Positions 53,777-61,608 of a stretch of DNA of 64,000 nt are shown one piece after another. Under the pieces are notes generated by a model. It saw only the letters and a list, made by a program, of their open reading frames with translations. It was not told the DNA's origin and searched no databases. The stretch covers positions 7,564,001 to 7,628,000 of the forward strand of contig NZ_JASVWB010000002.1 in NCBI RefSeq assembly GCF_030287445.1. Reading direction: 5' to 3'. Numbering within the stretch: position 1 is the stretch's first letter; every line of letters starts with the position of its first letter. The position numbers and the translations under genes are program-made. Source of the stretch: Streptomyces sp. ALI-76-A (GTDB taxonomy: Bacteria > Actinomycetota > Actinomycetes > Streptomycetales > Streptomycetaceae).

Positions 53777-54726
53777 CTGTACTGACCCGTGAGGTTGGGG
53801 ACGCGGCTGGCGGGTGGTTGGCCTTTCAGCGCGGTGTGTCCGCGGTGGTGATTGTAGGTGTGCAGCCAGCCGGGGTATGCGTCGCGTCGTTCAGTCTCTG
53901 TGCGGTAGGGGCGGGCGTAGGCCCACTCGTCCAGCAGGGTGCGGTTGAAGCGCTCGACCTTGCCGTTCGTCTGCGGCCGGTAGGGGCGGGTTCGCTTGTG
54001 GGTGATCCCGGCTGTGGCAAGGGCTTCGCGCCAGTCGCGTGAGCGGTAGCAGGAGCCGTTGTCGGTCAGCACCCGCTGGACGGTGATCCCGGCCTGGGCG
54101 AAGAACGTCTGGGCCCGGCCCCAGAAGGCGGTTGCGGTTTCCTTCTTCTCGTCTGCGTGGATCTCGCTGTAGGCGAGGCGGGAGTGATCGTCGACGGCGT
54201 TGTGCAGGTAGCTGTAACCGACGCCGGAGCGGGTCTTGCGGCCGGCCTGGCGGCCCAGGGTCTTGTGGCCGCCGCCGTCGGGGATGTTGCCGAGCTTCTT
54301 GATGTCCACGTGCACCAACTCGCCCGGCGCTGACCGTTCGTAGCGGCGGATCACCCGCCCGGTAGCGCGGTCGAGATGAGCGAGACGGGCCAGCTTGTAG
54401 CGGGCCAGGACCCGGTGCACCGTGGACGGGTTCAACCGCAGCAGGTAGGCGATGCGGGCCGGTCCCCAGCGGCGCAGAACGCGGACCTTGATGATCCGCC
54501 GCTCGATGCGGGTCGGCATCCGGCGCGGGCTGGTGCGCGGGCGGCTGGAGCGGTCGCTCATGCCTGCCTCACCGGATCGACGGTAGCGGTCGGCCCACCG
54601 CTGGGCGGTGGTCGGCGAGACCTGGAAGCGTTCGGCGGCCCTGCGCAGGGTCCAGCCGTCCTCGACCACGCAGCGGGCCAGACGCAGACGGCCGGTCTCG
54701 GTCAGGGGTGCATTACGGTGGGGCAC
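53773..54726 (-). CDS. IS481-family DDE transposase
   Basis: A 317-residue transposase. An N-terminal helix-turn-helix pair (WTLRRAAERFQVSPTTAQRW and a second, LLRLNPSTVHRVLARY) is followed by the rve integrase core, with catalytic aspartates in VHVDIKKLG and VLTDNGSCY and glutamate in NGKVERFNRTLLDEW. GTG 54726 gives VPHRNAPLTETGRLRLARC, the family's usual beginning. The last sense codon and the TAG stop (53773-53775) lie outside the element's inverted repeat, in the duplicated target CCTAGC. The gene appears intact. Confidence 0.93.
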   Translation of the reverse strand: MPHRNAPLTETGRLRLARCVVEDGWTLRRAAERFQVSPTTAQRWADRYRRSGEAGMSDRSSRPRTSPRRMPTRIERRIIKVRVLRRWGPARIAYLLRLNPSTVHRVLARYKLARLAHLDRATGRVIRRYERSAPGELVHVDIKKLGNIPDGGGHKTLGRQAGRKTRSGVGYSYLHNAVDDHSRLAYSEIHADEKKETATAFWGRAQTFFAQAGITVQRVLTDNGSCYRSRDWREALATAGITHKRTRPYRPQTNGKVERFNRTLLDEWAYARPYRTETERRDAYPGWLHTYNHHRGHTALKGQPPASRVPNLTGQYS

Positions 54727-54845
54727 GAGGGCCTTTCTGTCGGTGTAGACGTCGCAATCCACACCGAACCGGAAGGCCCTCACTCATTTCAAGATCCCTC
54801 AGCCGAGATCTGGCTCCCTCGTCCACAACCTCCCGGGACAGAACA
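53778..54845. mobile_element. Complete IS481-family insertion sequence
   Basis: A 1068-bp element. The terminal inverted repeats 53778-53806 and 54817-54845 match at about 23 of 29 positions and begin TGTACTGACCC and TGTTCTGTCCC, respectively. The flanks carry a perfect 6-bp duplication, CCTAGC, at 53772-53777 and 54846-54851. One transposase gene on the minus strand fills it. The intact gene, matching ends and exact duplication indicate a recent insertion. Confidence 0.93.
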
Positions 54846-54869
54846 CCTAGCGCGGGAGCGGAGCGGTCG

Positions 54870-55559
54870 TCAGGGGGCAGCCCCGGCATCGGCACTCTTA
54901 CTCGCATTCGCACGTGTACTGGCACCGGTGTCGGCATCGATACCGACGCTGGCACCGGCACCGGCACCGGCACCGGCTTCGGCACCGACGCCGGCCAGGA
55001 GTTCGCCCGCCCGGTCGCGGGCCCCGCCGATCGGGTCGGGGAAGACGCCCAGGCCGTGCGCGACCATTGCCCCCTCGTGCAGCAGCATCAGCGTGCGGGC
55101 CAGGTCGTCGGCCCGGGCCGGGGCGATGTCCCGGACGAGGCCGGCGAAGAGAGCGAGCATCCACGCCTTCTGGCCGGTGATGATCGGGTGCGCCGGATGG
55201 GAGGGGTCGCTGATCTCGGCGTGCGCGTTGACCATCGCGCATCCCTTGGGGCTGCTGTCGGTCATCCACTCCCGCGAGGCGTCGAACACCGCCGACACGC
55301 GGTCCACGGATCCCGGCCCCGCCCGCTCGACCCGTTCCGTGACGAACGTCCGCCAGCGCTCGTCACGGTCCGCGAGGTACTCGACGACGATCTGCTCCTT
55401 CGACCCGAACCGGTCGTAGAGCGTCTTCTTCGTGACCCCGGCCTCGGCGGCGATCAGGTCGACCCCGACCGCGTGGATGCCGCGCTCGTAGAAGAGCCGG
55501 GACGCGGCGGCGAGTACGCGGCGCGCGCCGGGGGTCATCGTGATGCGCCTGGTGCCCAT
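54870..55559 (-). CDS. TetR-family regulator with low-complexity C-terminal tail
   Basis: A 229-residue TetR-type repressor. The helix-turn-helix (about 12-58) contains VGVDLIAAEAGVTKKTLYDRFGSK, shown here by EAGVTKKTLYDRFG, and the effector domain has CAMVNAHAEI. The last 35-40 residues (GAGAGAGASVGIDADTGAS and beyond) come from a GGCACC hexanucleotide repeat (four perfect copies, 54951-54974, plus variants), so the C-terminus is extended by repeat slippage. It diverges from an EamA transporter with two operator-like sites between, which it probably represses. The IS481 element ends 25 bases downstream of it. Confidence 0.88.
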   Translation of the reverse strand: MGTRRITMTPGARRVLAAASRLFYERGIHAVGVDLIAAEAGVTKKTLYDRFGSKEQIVVEYLADRDERWRTFVTERVERAGPGSVDRVSAVFDASREWMTDSSPKGCAMVNAHAEISDPSHPAHPIITGQKAWMLALFAGLVRDIAPARADDLARTLMLLHEGAMVAHGLGVFPDPIGGARDRAGELLAGVGAEAGAGAGAGASVGIDADTGASTRANASKSADAGAAP

Positions 55560-55567
55560 GACCCAAG

Positions 55568-55587
55568 ACTATACCGATCTGTATAGT
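55568..55587. promoter_or_regulatory. TetR operator 1
   Basis: ACTATAC-CGATCT-GTATAGT is a perfect 7-bp inverted repeat around a 6-base centre, nine bases upstream of the TetR start codon. Confidence 0.75.
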
Positions 55588-55601
55588 GATCCGGGACGGC
55601 A

Positions 55602-55621
55602 GGTATACCGATCTGTCTAGT
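55602..55621. promoter_or_regulatory. TetR operator 2 (imperfect copy)
   Basis: GGTATACCGATCTGTCTAGT repeats the first site's core (TATACCGATCTGT) 34 bases away in the same orientation, closer to the transporter start. Confidence 0.65.
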
Positions 55622-55639
55622 AGCGGCTGGTGGTGCGTC

Positions 55640-56608
55640 GTGGACTTCTTCCTCTCCGTGGCCTTCGTGCTGTGCTGGAGCTCGGGGTTCGTGGGCGCCA
55701 GACTGGGCACGGAGGACGCCGGTGCGGTGACGCTCCTGATGTGGCGGTTCCTGCCCCTCGCGCTCGTGCTCGTCGCGGTGGCCGTCGCTCGTGGCAGGGC
55801 GTCGTGGCGGAGGCCGGCCGGGCGCGACCTCGGGCGGCAGGCCGTGATCGGCCTCCTCTCCCAGAGCGGCTATCTGTTCACCGTCTACTGGGCGATCCAG
55901 CTCGGCGTGTCCAGCGGCACGACCGCCCTGATCGACGGCACCCAGCCGCTCGTCGCCGGCGCGCTCGCCGGCCCGCTCCTGCGCCAGTACGTCTCGGGCC
56001 GGCAGTGGTTCGGGCTGTGTCTGGGGCTCGCCGGGGTCGTCCTCGTCGCCACGGCCGACGCGGGCGCCGTCGGCGGAGTGGCCTGGTGGGCGTACCTGGT
56101 GCCGTTCACGGGGATGCTCTCGCTGGTGGCGGCCACCTTCCTCGAACAGCGGTCCCGCGCGGACGTCCCGCCCGTGGTGTCGATGACCGTCCACTGCGCC
56201 ACCAGCGCGGTGGTGTTCACCGGCGCCGCGCTCGCGGCCGGGGCGGCCGTGCCGCCGTCCACACCGTCGTTCTGGGGCGCGGTCGGGTGGCTCGTGGTGC
56301 TCTCCACCTGCGGCGGATACGGGCTGTACTGGCTGGTGCTGCGGCGCTCCGGCGTCACCAAGGTCAACACGCTCATGTTCCTGATGGCGCCCGTCACGGC
56401 CGTCTGGGGCGCCGCCATGTTCGGCGAGCCGTTCACCCCGCAGACCGCCGTCGGCCTGGCGGTCGCCCTCTCGGCGGTCGTCGTCGTGCGGGCCGCGCGG
56501 CCCCGGACGGGACACGAGGCGCCCCGGCCCCGCGCCGGAGCCGCACCACCCGACGGTTCACGGCGCGCTCCGGACGCGGCACCGCGGGAGAGCTCTAGCC
56601 GGAGGTGA
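55640..56608 (+). CDS. EamA/DMT-family efflux transporter
   Basis: A 322-residue membrane protein with ten predicted helices in two EamA repeats (FLSVAFVLCWSSGFVGAR, WRFLPLALVLVAVAVA, AIQLGVSSGTTALIDGTQPL and a mirrored set from about residue 150). The tail after residue 285 is basic, Pro/Arg-rich and cytoplasmic. GTG 55640 was chosen as it precedes the first helix; the frame upstream overlaps the operators. Divergent from TetR, it is probably an exporter induced by the ligand TetR senses. Its end overlaps the LLM oxidoreductase gene by 14 bases. Confidence 0.85.
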   Translation: MDFFLSVAFVLCWSSGFVGARLGTEDAGAVTLLMWRFLPLALVLVAVAVARGRASWRRPAGRDLGRQAVIGLLSQSGYLFTVYWAIQLGVSSGTTALIDGTQPLVAGALAGPLLRQYVSGRQWFGLCLGLAGVVLVATADAGAVGGVAWWAYLVPFTGMLSLVAATFLEQRSRADVPPVVSMTVHCATSAVVFTGAALAAGAAVPPSTPSFWGAVGWLVVLSTCGGYGLYWLVLRRSGVTKVNTLMFLMAPVTAVWGAAMFGEPFTPQTAVGLAVALSAVVVVRAARPRTGHEAPRPRAGAAPPDGSRRAPDAAPRESSSRR

Positions 56609-57593
56609 TCGAGGCGAGGCGGCGGTAGGAGTCCAGCAGCGCCTCGCGGTCGTACGTGCTGGTGGTGACGAGGACCTCCTGGGCGCCCGTCTCCTTCAGC
56701 ACCGTCTCCAGTTCGTGCGCGACCTGCTCCTCGGTGCCGGCGATCTGGCCGGTGAGCCCCGACTCGTAGAAGCCGCGTTCCTTGGCGGTCATCACCCGCG
56801 CCTCCACCTGCCCGGCGGGCGGCAGCGGCGGAAAGGTGCCGTGCGTGCGGGAGTACGCCATCGACCAGGCCTCGGGGATCAGCAGCCGCCGGGCCTCCTC
56901 GGGCGTGGCGGCGACCGCGACGGTGCCGGAGACGACGACATACGGTTCGCGCGCCCAGGGGGAGGGCCGGAAGTGCGTGCGGTAGCGGTCGATGCCGCGC
57001 CGCATCCTCTCGCGGTCGCGCAGGTCGCCGATGACCATCGGCAGGCCCGCGCGGGCGGCGACGGCGGCGCCCTCGCCCATCGCCAGGACGAAGGGCGGCA
57101 CGCTCAGCCCTTCGGCGGGGCGCGCGTGCACCCGGGTCGGGGAGGTGCCCCGGAACCAGCCGAGCAGCTCGTCGAGCTGGGCCGCGAAGTCGTCGGCGAC
57201 GTCCTTGTCGCGTCCCAGCGCCTTGCGCACCCCGTCCGTGAAACCCACGGAACGGCCCAGTCCCATGTCGATCCGGCCCGGGAAGAGCGACTCCAGCACC
57301 CCGAACTGCTCGGCCACGACCAGCGGCTGGTGGTTGGGCAGCATCACGCCGCCGGTGCCGACCCGGATCCGGTCGGTCGCGGCGGCCACGGCGGCGGCCA
57401 GCACGGTCGGCGCGGAACCGGCGACCCCGGGCACACCGTGGTGCTCCGACACCCAGAACCGGTGGTAGCCGAGTTCCTCCAGGGCACCCGCCAGCCGCAC
57501 GGTGTCGCGCAGCGCCTCGGCGGGCGGGTGGCCCTCGCGGGTGCGGGAACGGTCGAGGACGGAGAAGCGGGTGCCGGCGATCAGGGAACTCAC
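56595..57593 (-). CDS. LLM-class flavin-dependent oxidoreductase (luciferase-like)
   Basis: A 332-residue F420- or FMN-dependent bacterial luciferase-like monooxygenase. The family pattern is visible in HRFWVSEHHGVPGVAGSAP, RIRVGTGGVMLPNHQPLVVAEQFG, LFPGRIDMGLGRS and AGTEEQVAHELE. The substrate is unknown; this subgroup (MsnO8-like) is widespread in Streptomyces. GTG 57593 lies before SSLIAGTRFSVLDRS, a normal beginning, though its ribosome site is weak. It converges with the transporter gene. Confidence 0.88.
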   Translation of the reverse strand: MSSLIAGTRFSVLDRSRTREGHPPAEALRDTVRLAGALEELGYHRFWVSEHHGVPGVAGSAPTVLAAAVAAATDRIRVGTGGVMLPNHQPLVVAEQFGVLESLFPGRIDMGLGRSVGFTDGVRKALGRDKDVADDFAAQLDELLGWFRGTSPTRVHARPAEGLSVPPFVLAMGEGAAVAARAGLPMVIGDLRDRERMRRGIDRYRTHFRPSPWAREPYVVVSGTVAVAATPEEARRLLIPEAWSMAYSRTHGTFPPLPPAGQVEARVMTAKERGFYESGLTGQIAGTEEQVAHELETVLKETGAQEVLVTTSTYDREALLDSYRRLASITSG

Positions 57594-57750
57594 ACGAGGT
57601 GCAACGCCTGGCGGCCGGTGGCATTCCCGCCCCGGGGTCCGCCGGGGCGCGGAAAACCGGGTGACCGGGATCGCGCGGGTCAGCACAATGGGACACGCCT
57701 CCGCGGCGGCCGTACGTCCACTCGCCCCACCCCAAGGAAGGCGGCCGACC

Positions 57751-58482
57751 GTGACCGTCCCGAACCTCCTGCTGTCCGGCATCGTCGGGTCCACCGCGTA
57801 CGGGCTCGCCCACGTCGGCTCCGACGTCGACCGCCTGGGCCTGTTCGCCGCGCCCACCACCGAGCTGCACGGCCTGCGCGGCCCGAAGGAGTCCCACGTC
57901 ACCACGGCACCGGACCGCACCCTGCACGAGGCCGCGAAGTGGTGCCGGCTGGCCCTCGGCGGCAACCCGACCGCCATGGAACTGGTGTGGCTGCCGGCCG
58001 ACCTCTACGAGGTGCGCACCCCGCTGGGCGAGGAACTCATCGGGATCCGTTCGTCGTTCCTGAGCGCCCAGCGCGTCCGGGACGCCTACCTCGGCTATGC
58101 CACCCAGCAGTTCCGGCGGCTGGAGGGCCGCGGCGACGGCTCGTTCTCCGCGGACACCCGCAAGCGGACCGCCAAGCACGCCCGGCACCTGAAGCGTCTG
58201 TGCCGGCAGGGTCTGGGGCTGTACACCACCGGGCGGCTGGAGATCCGCGTCGAGGACCCCGAGGAGTACCACGCCTTCGGTGAGCGCGTCGCCGCGGACC
58301 CGTCGGCCGCGCTGCCCCTGCTCCGTCACTACGAGGCCGCCTTCGACGAGACGCCGGCCGTGCTGCCTCGGGAGCCCGACGAAGCGGCGGTGCAGGCGTG
58401 GCTGCTCCGGGTCCGACGGCACTTCTACACCGCGGAGACGGCCACGTCGTGCTCGTCCTCGCGGACCTCGCCGAGGCCGTAG
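57751..58482 (+). CDS. RlaP-like nucleotidyltransferase (DNA polymerase beta superfamily)
   Basis: A 243-residue nucleotidyltransferase. The active-site motif GIVGSTAYGLAHVGSDVD carries the Gly-Ser and paired aspartates of the polymerase-beta fold, as in RlaP, a family linked to RNA-repair clusters. KHARHLKRLCRQGLGLY matches the C-terminal helical region of that group. No RNA ligase, Hen1 or other repair genes are adjacent. GTG 57751 follows AAGGAAGG. The final dozen residues are Ser/Pro-rich and may be a drifted tail. Confidence 0.72.
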   Translation: MTVPNLLLSGIVGSTAYGLAHVGSDVDRLGLFAAPTTELHGLRGPKESHVTTAPDRTLHEAAKWCRLALGGNPTAMELVWLPADLYEVRTPLGEELIGIRSSFLSAQRVRDAYLGYATQQFRRLEGRGDGSFSADTRKRTAKHARHLKRLCRQGLGLYTTGRLEIRVEDPEEYHAFGERVAADPSAALPLLRHYEAAFDETPAVLPREPDEAAVQAWLLRVRRHFYTAETATSCSSSRTSPRP

Positions 58483-58523
58483 GCGCGCCGGTCCGGGACG
58501 GTGGTGGTCGGTGGCGGTCGTCC

Positions 58524-58694
58524 TCAGCCCTCGGGGTGCAGCAGCCCGCGTTCGTAGGCCTTCACCAGGTGCTGCGGTACGAGGTGACGCGTGCCGTCGA
58601 TCGTGACGGGCACCAGCGCGGGCGTGGCGGCCTTCCACTGCGCGCGCCGGTGGCGGGTGTTGCTGCGGGACATCTTCCGCTTGGGAACAGCCAT
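58524..58694 (-). CDS. rpmF: 50S ribosomal protein L32, zinc-independent paralog
   Basis: A 56-residue protein beginning [20 protein letters not shown], the unmistakable L32 N-terminus. The C-terminal half ([20 protein letters not shown]) lacks the Cys-x2-Cys pairs of the zinc-binding form, so this is the C-minus paralog that replaces the normal protein under zinc limitation. ATG 58694 follows GAGGAGG. A dyad-rich stretch resembling a Zur box lies 46 bases upstream of the start, consistent with derepression when zinc is scarce. It is downstream of a thioredoxin-like ferredoxin gene. Confidence 0.93.
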   Translation of the reverse strand: MAVPKRKMSRSNTRHRRAQWKAATPALVPVTIDGTRHLVPQHLVKAYERGLLHPEG

Positions 58695-58739
58695 GACGGT
58701 CCTCCTCGGTGGGGTGAGCTGAGCACCGAGGACGCTACA

Positions 58740-58764
58740 TGAAAATGGATCCCATTAACAATGG
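58740..58764 (-). promoter_or_regulatory. Zur-box-like dyads upstream of rpmF
   Basis: TGAAAATGGATCCCATT and the adjoining AACAATGG form overlapping inverted repeats: AATGG-ATC-CCATT (58744-58756) and CCATT-AAC-AATGG (58752-58764). The half TGAAAATG at 58740-58747 matches the Streptomyces Zur half-site as I recall it (TGAAAATGATTTTCA); the other half diverges. Confidence 0.55.
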
Positions 58765-58785
58765 GTCGTGGTGGTCGGCAGGGTC

Positions 58786-59190
58786 TCAGCGCCGGGAACG
58801 CACGCGCGCGTCCCGGGGCGGCCGGATGAACTGGAGCGCCAGCGCGACGGGCGGCTCGGCGACCCCGGGCCCGCCGGCGGCCGCCCACCGCACCACCTCC
58901 TCGGTGCTGTCGTCGTCCGTGACGAACCCGATCCAGGCGGCCCGTCCTCCGGCCCGGCGCCCGGCGGCCGAGGGGCGGACGACGATGACGTCGGCCTGGT
59001 CGCACGGGCCGAGGCAGTCGGTCGTCCGGACCTGGAAGCCGTGCTCGGCCGCCGCGGCGCGCAGCAGGTCCAGCTGCCAGGCGGGGTCGGTGCCGGGCCG
59101 CTTGCGCGGATTGCCGCAGCAGCAGCCCCGGCACACGACGAGCGTGCAGGCGCCGGAACCGGTCAGGGACGTACGGGGCGTCGAAGGCAT
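58786..59190 (-). CDS. Thioredoxin-like (2Fe-2S) ferredoxin-domain protein
   Basis: A 134-residue protein with the thioredoxin-like ferredoxin layout: cysteines in LVVCRGCCCGNPRKRPG, then DCLGPCDQADVIVVRP with two more cysteines, a pattern like the 2Fe-2S NuoE/Aquifex-type ferredoxins. The C-terminal part is low-complexity. It lies directly upstream of the zinc-free L32 gene on the same strand; such proteins are often found in zinc-responsive neighbourhoods in Streptomyces, but that link is recalled, not shown. ATG 59190 is the best start although no clear ribosome site precedes it. Confidence 0.75.
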   Translation of the reverse strand: MPSTPRTSLTGSGACTLVVCRGCCCGNPRKRPGTDPAWQLDLLRAAAAEHGFQVRTTDCLGPCDQADVIVVRPSAAGRRAGGRAAWIGFVTDDDSTEEVVRWAAAGGPGVAEPPVALALQFIRPPRDARVRSRR

Positions 59191-59245
59191 GGGAGAAGCA
59201 TGAGCCCTTCGACGATCACCACCCGTCGCCGGGGTGCCGTTCCGG

Positions 59246-60469
59246 TCAGAACCGCGCCCCGACGGCCGCCCCGTTGCGCGGCACCAGGAACGACGGCGCG
59301 GACGGCAGGGATCCGTCCGCCGCACGCGCGCCCGTGAGGGGAGCGGCGTCCGTGCTCAGCACCGAGGACGCGTTCCACGTGCCGCCCAGATTCCAGGAGT
59401 TGCCCGTGGAGACCGTGGCCGAACCGAGGGCGACGGCGCGGGCGTCGGCGACGGAGAGGTTGGCGGTGAGCACCGCCCTGCCGCCGGAGACGTCGACGTC
59501 GAAGCCCGTACCCGCGTTGGCGTAGGTGGAGTTGCGGGTCAGGACGAGGGCGCCGGTGTTGCCGTTGTCCGTGACGCCGTGCGCCGCGTTCCCGAACGCC
59601 ACGCTGTCGCGCAGGGTGTGGGCCACCGCCGGGGCGGGGCTGCCGCCGCCGAGCTTGAAGCCGTTGCCGTCGCCCGCGAAGTCGGGGAAGCCCCAGCGGT
59701 TGACGCCGTTGCCGTACGCGACCGTGTCCTCGACCACGACCGGCGAGGTGAACTTCCAGTTGTCGAAGCCGTCGTCGACGTTGTTCCACAGCCGGGCGCC
59801 GCGCACCACGTTGCCGGTGCCGCTGCCCTCCTTGACGGCCAGGCCGTCCGCGCTCTCGCCGTTCTTGCGCGGGTCGCGGTTGCCGTAACTGTCCAGGTTC
59901 AGGATCTGGTTGTTGCTGGAGGCACCCTGGAGCTGGAAGCCCGACTCGTAGTTGTCGTGGGTCTTCAGACGAGCGAAGACGTTCCCGTTGCAGCCGTCGC
60001 AGTACACGCCGTACGGACCGTTGACGATCTCCAGGTCCGAGATCCGCCAGTACGACGCCTCCTGGTGGATCGCCCCGCGCTCGGCGCGCGGGATGCTGCC
60101 GCCGACGGGCGTGTGGCTCGCGGGCAGTCGCTCACCGTCCACGACGACCCGCTCGCCCTGGTACGCGCCGAGGGTGATCGGCTGGGAGGCGGTGCCCGAG
60201 GTGGTGATGGTGATGTTGTCGGTGAGGGCGTACGTCCCCCCGCGGACGGCGATGGTGTCGCCGGGCCCGGCCAGGTCCACGGCCCGCTGGATGGTGCGCA
60301 GGGGCTGGGCGAGGGTGCCCGCCGCGGAGTCGTTGCCGTCGACCGCCACGACCAGGGTCGTCGCGGCGGTGGCGGCGGACGCCGGCCCCGCCGTGCCCAG
60401 TCCTGTCACCAGTGCCGCGCTCACCAGTGCCGTCGTCACCCGGACCGTCGTGTCGCGCATCCCGCGCAT
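59246..60469 (-). CDS. Secreted right-handed beta-helix protein (pectate lyase-like)
   Basis: A 407-residue secreted protein. The signal peptide ends GPASA. The rest is a right-handed parallel beta-helix: the opening VVAVDGNDSAAGTLAQPLRTIQ is the typical PL9-like entry (DUF1565 type), followed by repeating coils rich in Asn/Gly such as GVYCDGCNGN, DNYESGFQLQG and DDGFDNWKF. The DDGFD-WK segment is found in PelL-type pectate lyases. Activity on pectin-like polysaccharide is likely, not proven. ATG 60469 follows GGGAGG. It is divergent from the HAD gene. Confidence 0.87.
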   Translation of the reverse strand: MRGMRDTTVRVTTALVSAALVTGLGTAGPASAATAATTLVVAVDGNDSAAGTLAQPLRTIQRAVDLAGPGDTIAVRGGTYALTDNITITTSGTASQPITLGAYQGERVVVDGERLPASHTPVGGSIPRAERGAIHQEASYWRISDLEIVNGPYGVYCDGCNGNVFARLKTHDNYESGFQLQGASSNNQILNLDSYGNRDPRKNGESADGLAVKEGSGTGNVVRGARLWNNVDDGFDNWKFTSPVVVEDTVAYGNGVNRWGFPDFAGDGNGFKLGGGSPAPAVAHTLRDSVAFGNAAHGVTDNGNTGALVLTRNSTYANAGTGFDVDVSGGRAVLTANLSVADARAVALGSATVSTGNSWNLGGTWNASSVLSTDAAPLTGARAADGSLPSAPSFLVPRNGAAVGARF

Positions 60470-60570
60470 GGGGCCTCCCGCCTGTGCCGTGCGTGCCATG
60501 TCGCACAGCAGTGGCCGCCGGGGGCGTGGAGGTTGCCGGGTCCGCGGGCGCGGTGTCTAGGGTGGAGAGC

Positions 60571-61062
60571 GTGACCGACAGCAGCAGGCCTCCGCTCGCC
60601 GTGTTCGACCTGGACAACACCCTCGCCGACACGGCCCACCGGCAGCGGTTCCTGGAGCGCAAGCCGCGCGACTGGGACGGCTTCTTCGCCGCCGCGCCTC
60701 AGGACCCGCCGCTCCCGGAGGGCATCGCGCTGGCGCGGGAGAGCGCGCGGGAGTGCGAGGTCCTCTACCTGACCGGACGGCCCGAGCGCTGCCGGCGTGA
60801 CACGCTCGACTGGCTTGCCGCGCAGGGTCTGCCCGAGGGGCGCGTGTACATGCGGCGCGACAACGACCGCCGGCCCGCCCGGCGCACCAAGCTGGAGACT
60901 CTCCGCCGGCTCGCCGCGACCCGGGAGGTCCGGGTGCTCGTGGACGACGACGAGCTGGTGTGCGAGGACGCCGAACGGGCGGGCTTCACCGTCGTACGGG
61001 CACGCTGGGCCGCCCAGTCCGCCGAGCTGAAGGTCGCCCAGGAGCGGGAGGGGCGGACCTGA
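60571..61062 (+). CDS. HAD-superfamily phosphatase (polynucleotide-kinase-phosphatase-like)
   Basis: A 163-residue HAD hydrolase. Motif I is FDLDNTLADT (nucleophile Asp), motif II the threonine in YLTGRPERCR, and motif III/IV is VLVDDDELVCEDA. The compact layout with KPRDWDGFF and the run MRRDNDRRPARRTKLETL resembles the 3'-phosphatase domain of polynucleotide kinases. No kinase domain is present. GTG 60571 follows GGAGAG. It converges with the dodecin gene. Confidence 0.82.
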   Translation: MTDSSRPPLAVFDLDNTLADTAHRQRFLERKPRDWDGFFAAAPQDPPLPEGIALARESARECEVLYLTGRPERCRRDTLDWLAAQGLPEGRVYMRRDNDRRPARRTKLETLRRLAATREVRVLVDDDELVCEDAERAGFTVVRARWAAQSAELKVAQEREGRT

Positions 61063-61113
61063 GACCCCGGCGCGTTCCCGGGGCCGTCAGGGGTGTCGGT
61101 GCCGTCAGGGACG

Positions 61114-61329
61114 TCACTCCGACTCGTCCAGCCGGAAACCGACCTTCAGGCCGACCTGCCAGTGCGCCACCTGACCGTCCTCGATCTGGCCCCGCACCTG
61201 GGTGACCTCGAACCAGTCGAGATGGCGGAGAGTCTGCGAGGCACGGGCGATGCCGTTGCGGACGGCCTGGTCGACGCCCTCGGGCGAGGTACCGACGATC
61301 TCCGTGACGCGGTACGTGTGGTTCGACAT
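61114..61329 (-). CDS. Dodecin family protein
   Basis: A 71-residue dodecin, the small flavin- or CoA-binding dodecameric storage protein. The sequence YRVTEIVGTSPEGVDQAVRN, the tryptophan in HLDWFEVTQVRGQI and the ending WQVGLKVGFRLDE are characteristic. ATG 61329 follows GAGAGGAG. It stands alone; the AT-rich stretch upstream (about 61480-61540) is shared with the divergent exopolysaccharide genes. Confidence 0.93.
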   Translation of the reverse strand: MSNHTYRVTEIVGTSPEGVDQAVRNGIARASQTLRHLDWFEVTQVRGQIEDGQVAHWQVGLKVGFRLDESE

Positions 61330-61608
61330 GCGGGGCTCCTCTCGGTGGTGACCGTGGAGGTCACCTGTGTCCGGCGCGCCACTCCACCGTGCCCCAAGCC
61401 GGCGCGGAGCGCGAGGCAGCGCTCCGCGCGGCGAAGATCTCGCCCCGTCGCGCTTCCGGCCCCACCCAGCCACAATCATGCGGGCGAATAAGTACGATTT
61501 TGAGATACATGTGGTGATATAAGGATCACATCCGAGGGTGTGCCGGTACGCGCGGGTCCGTCCATGCGGCCGCGCCCGTGAGCTGTGATCGGGGGTTGAG
61601 GGGAGAGC

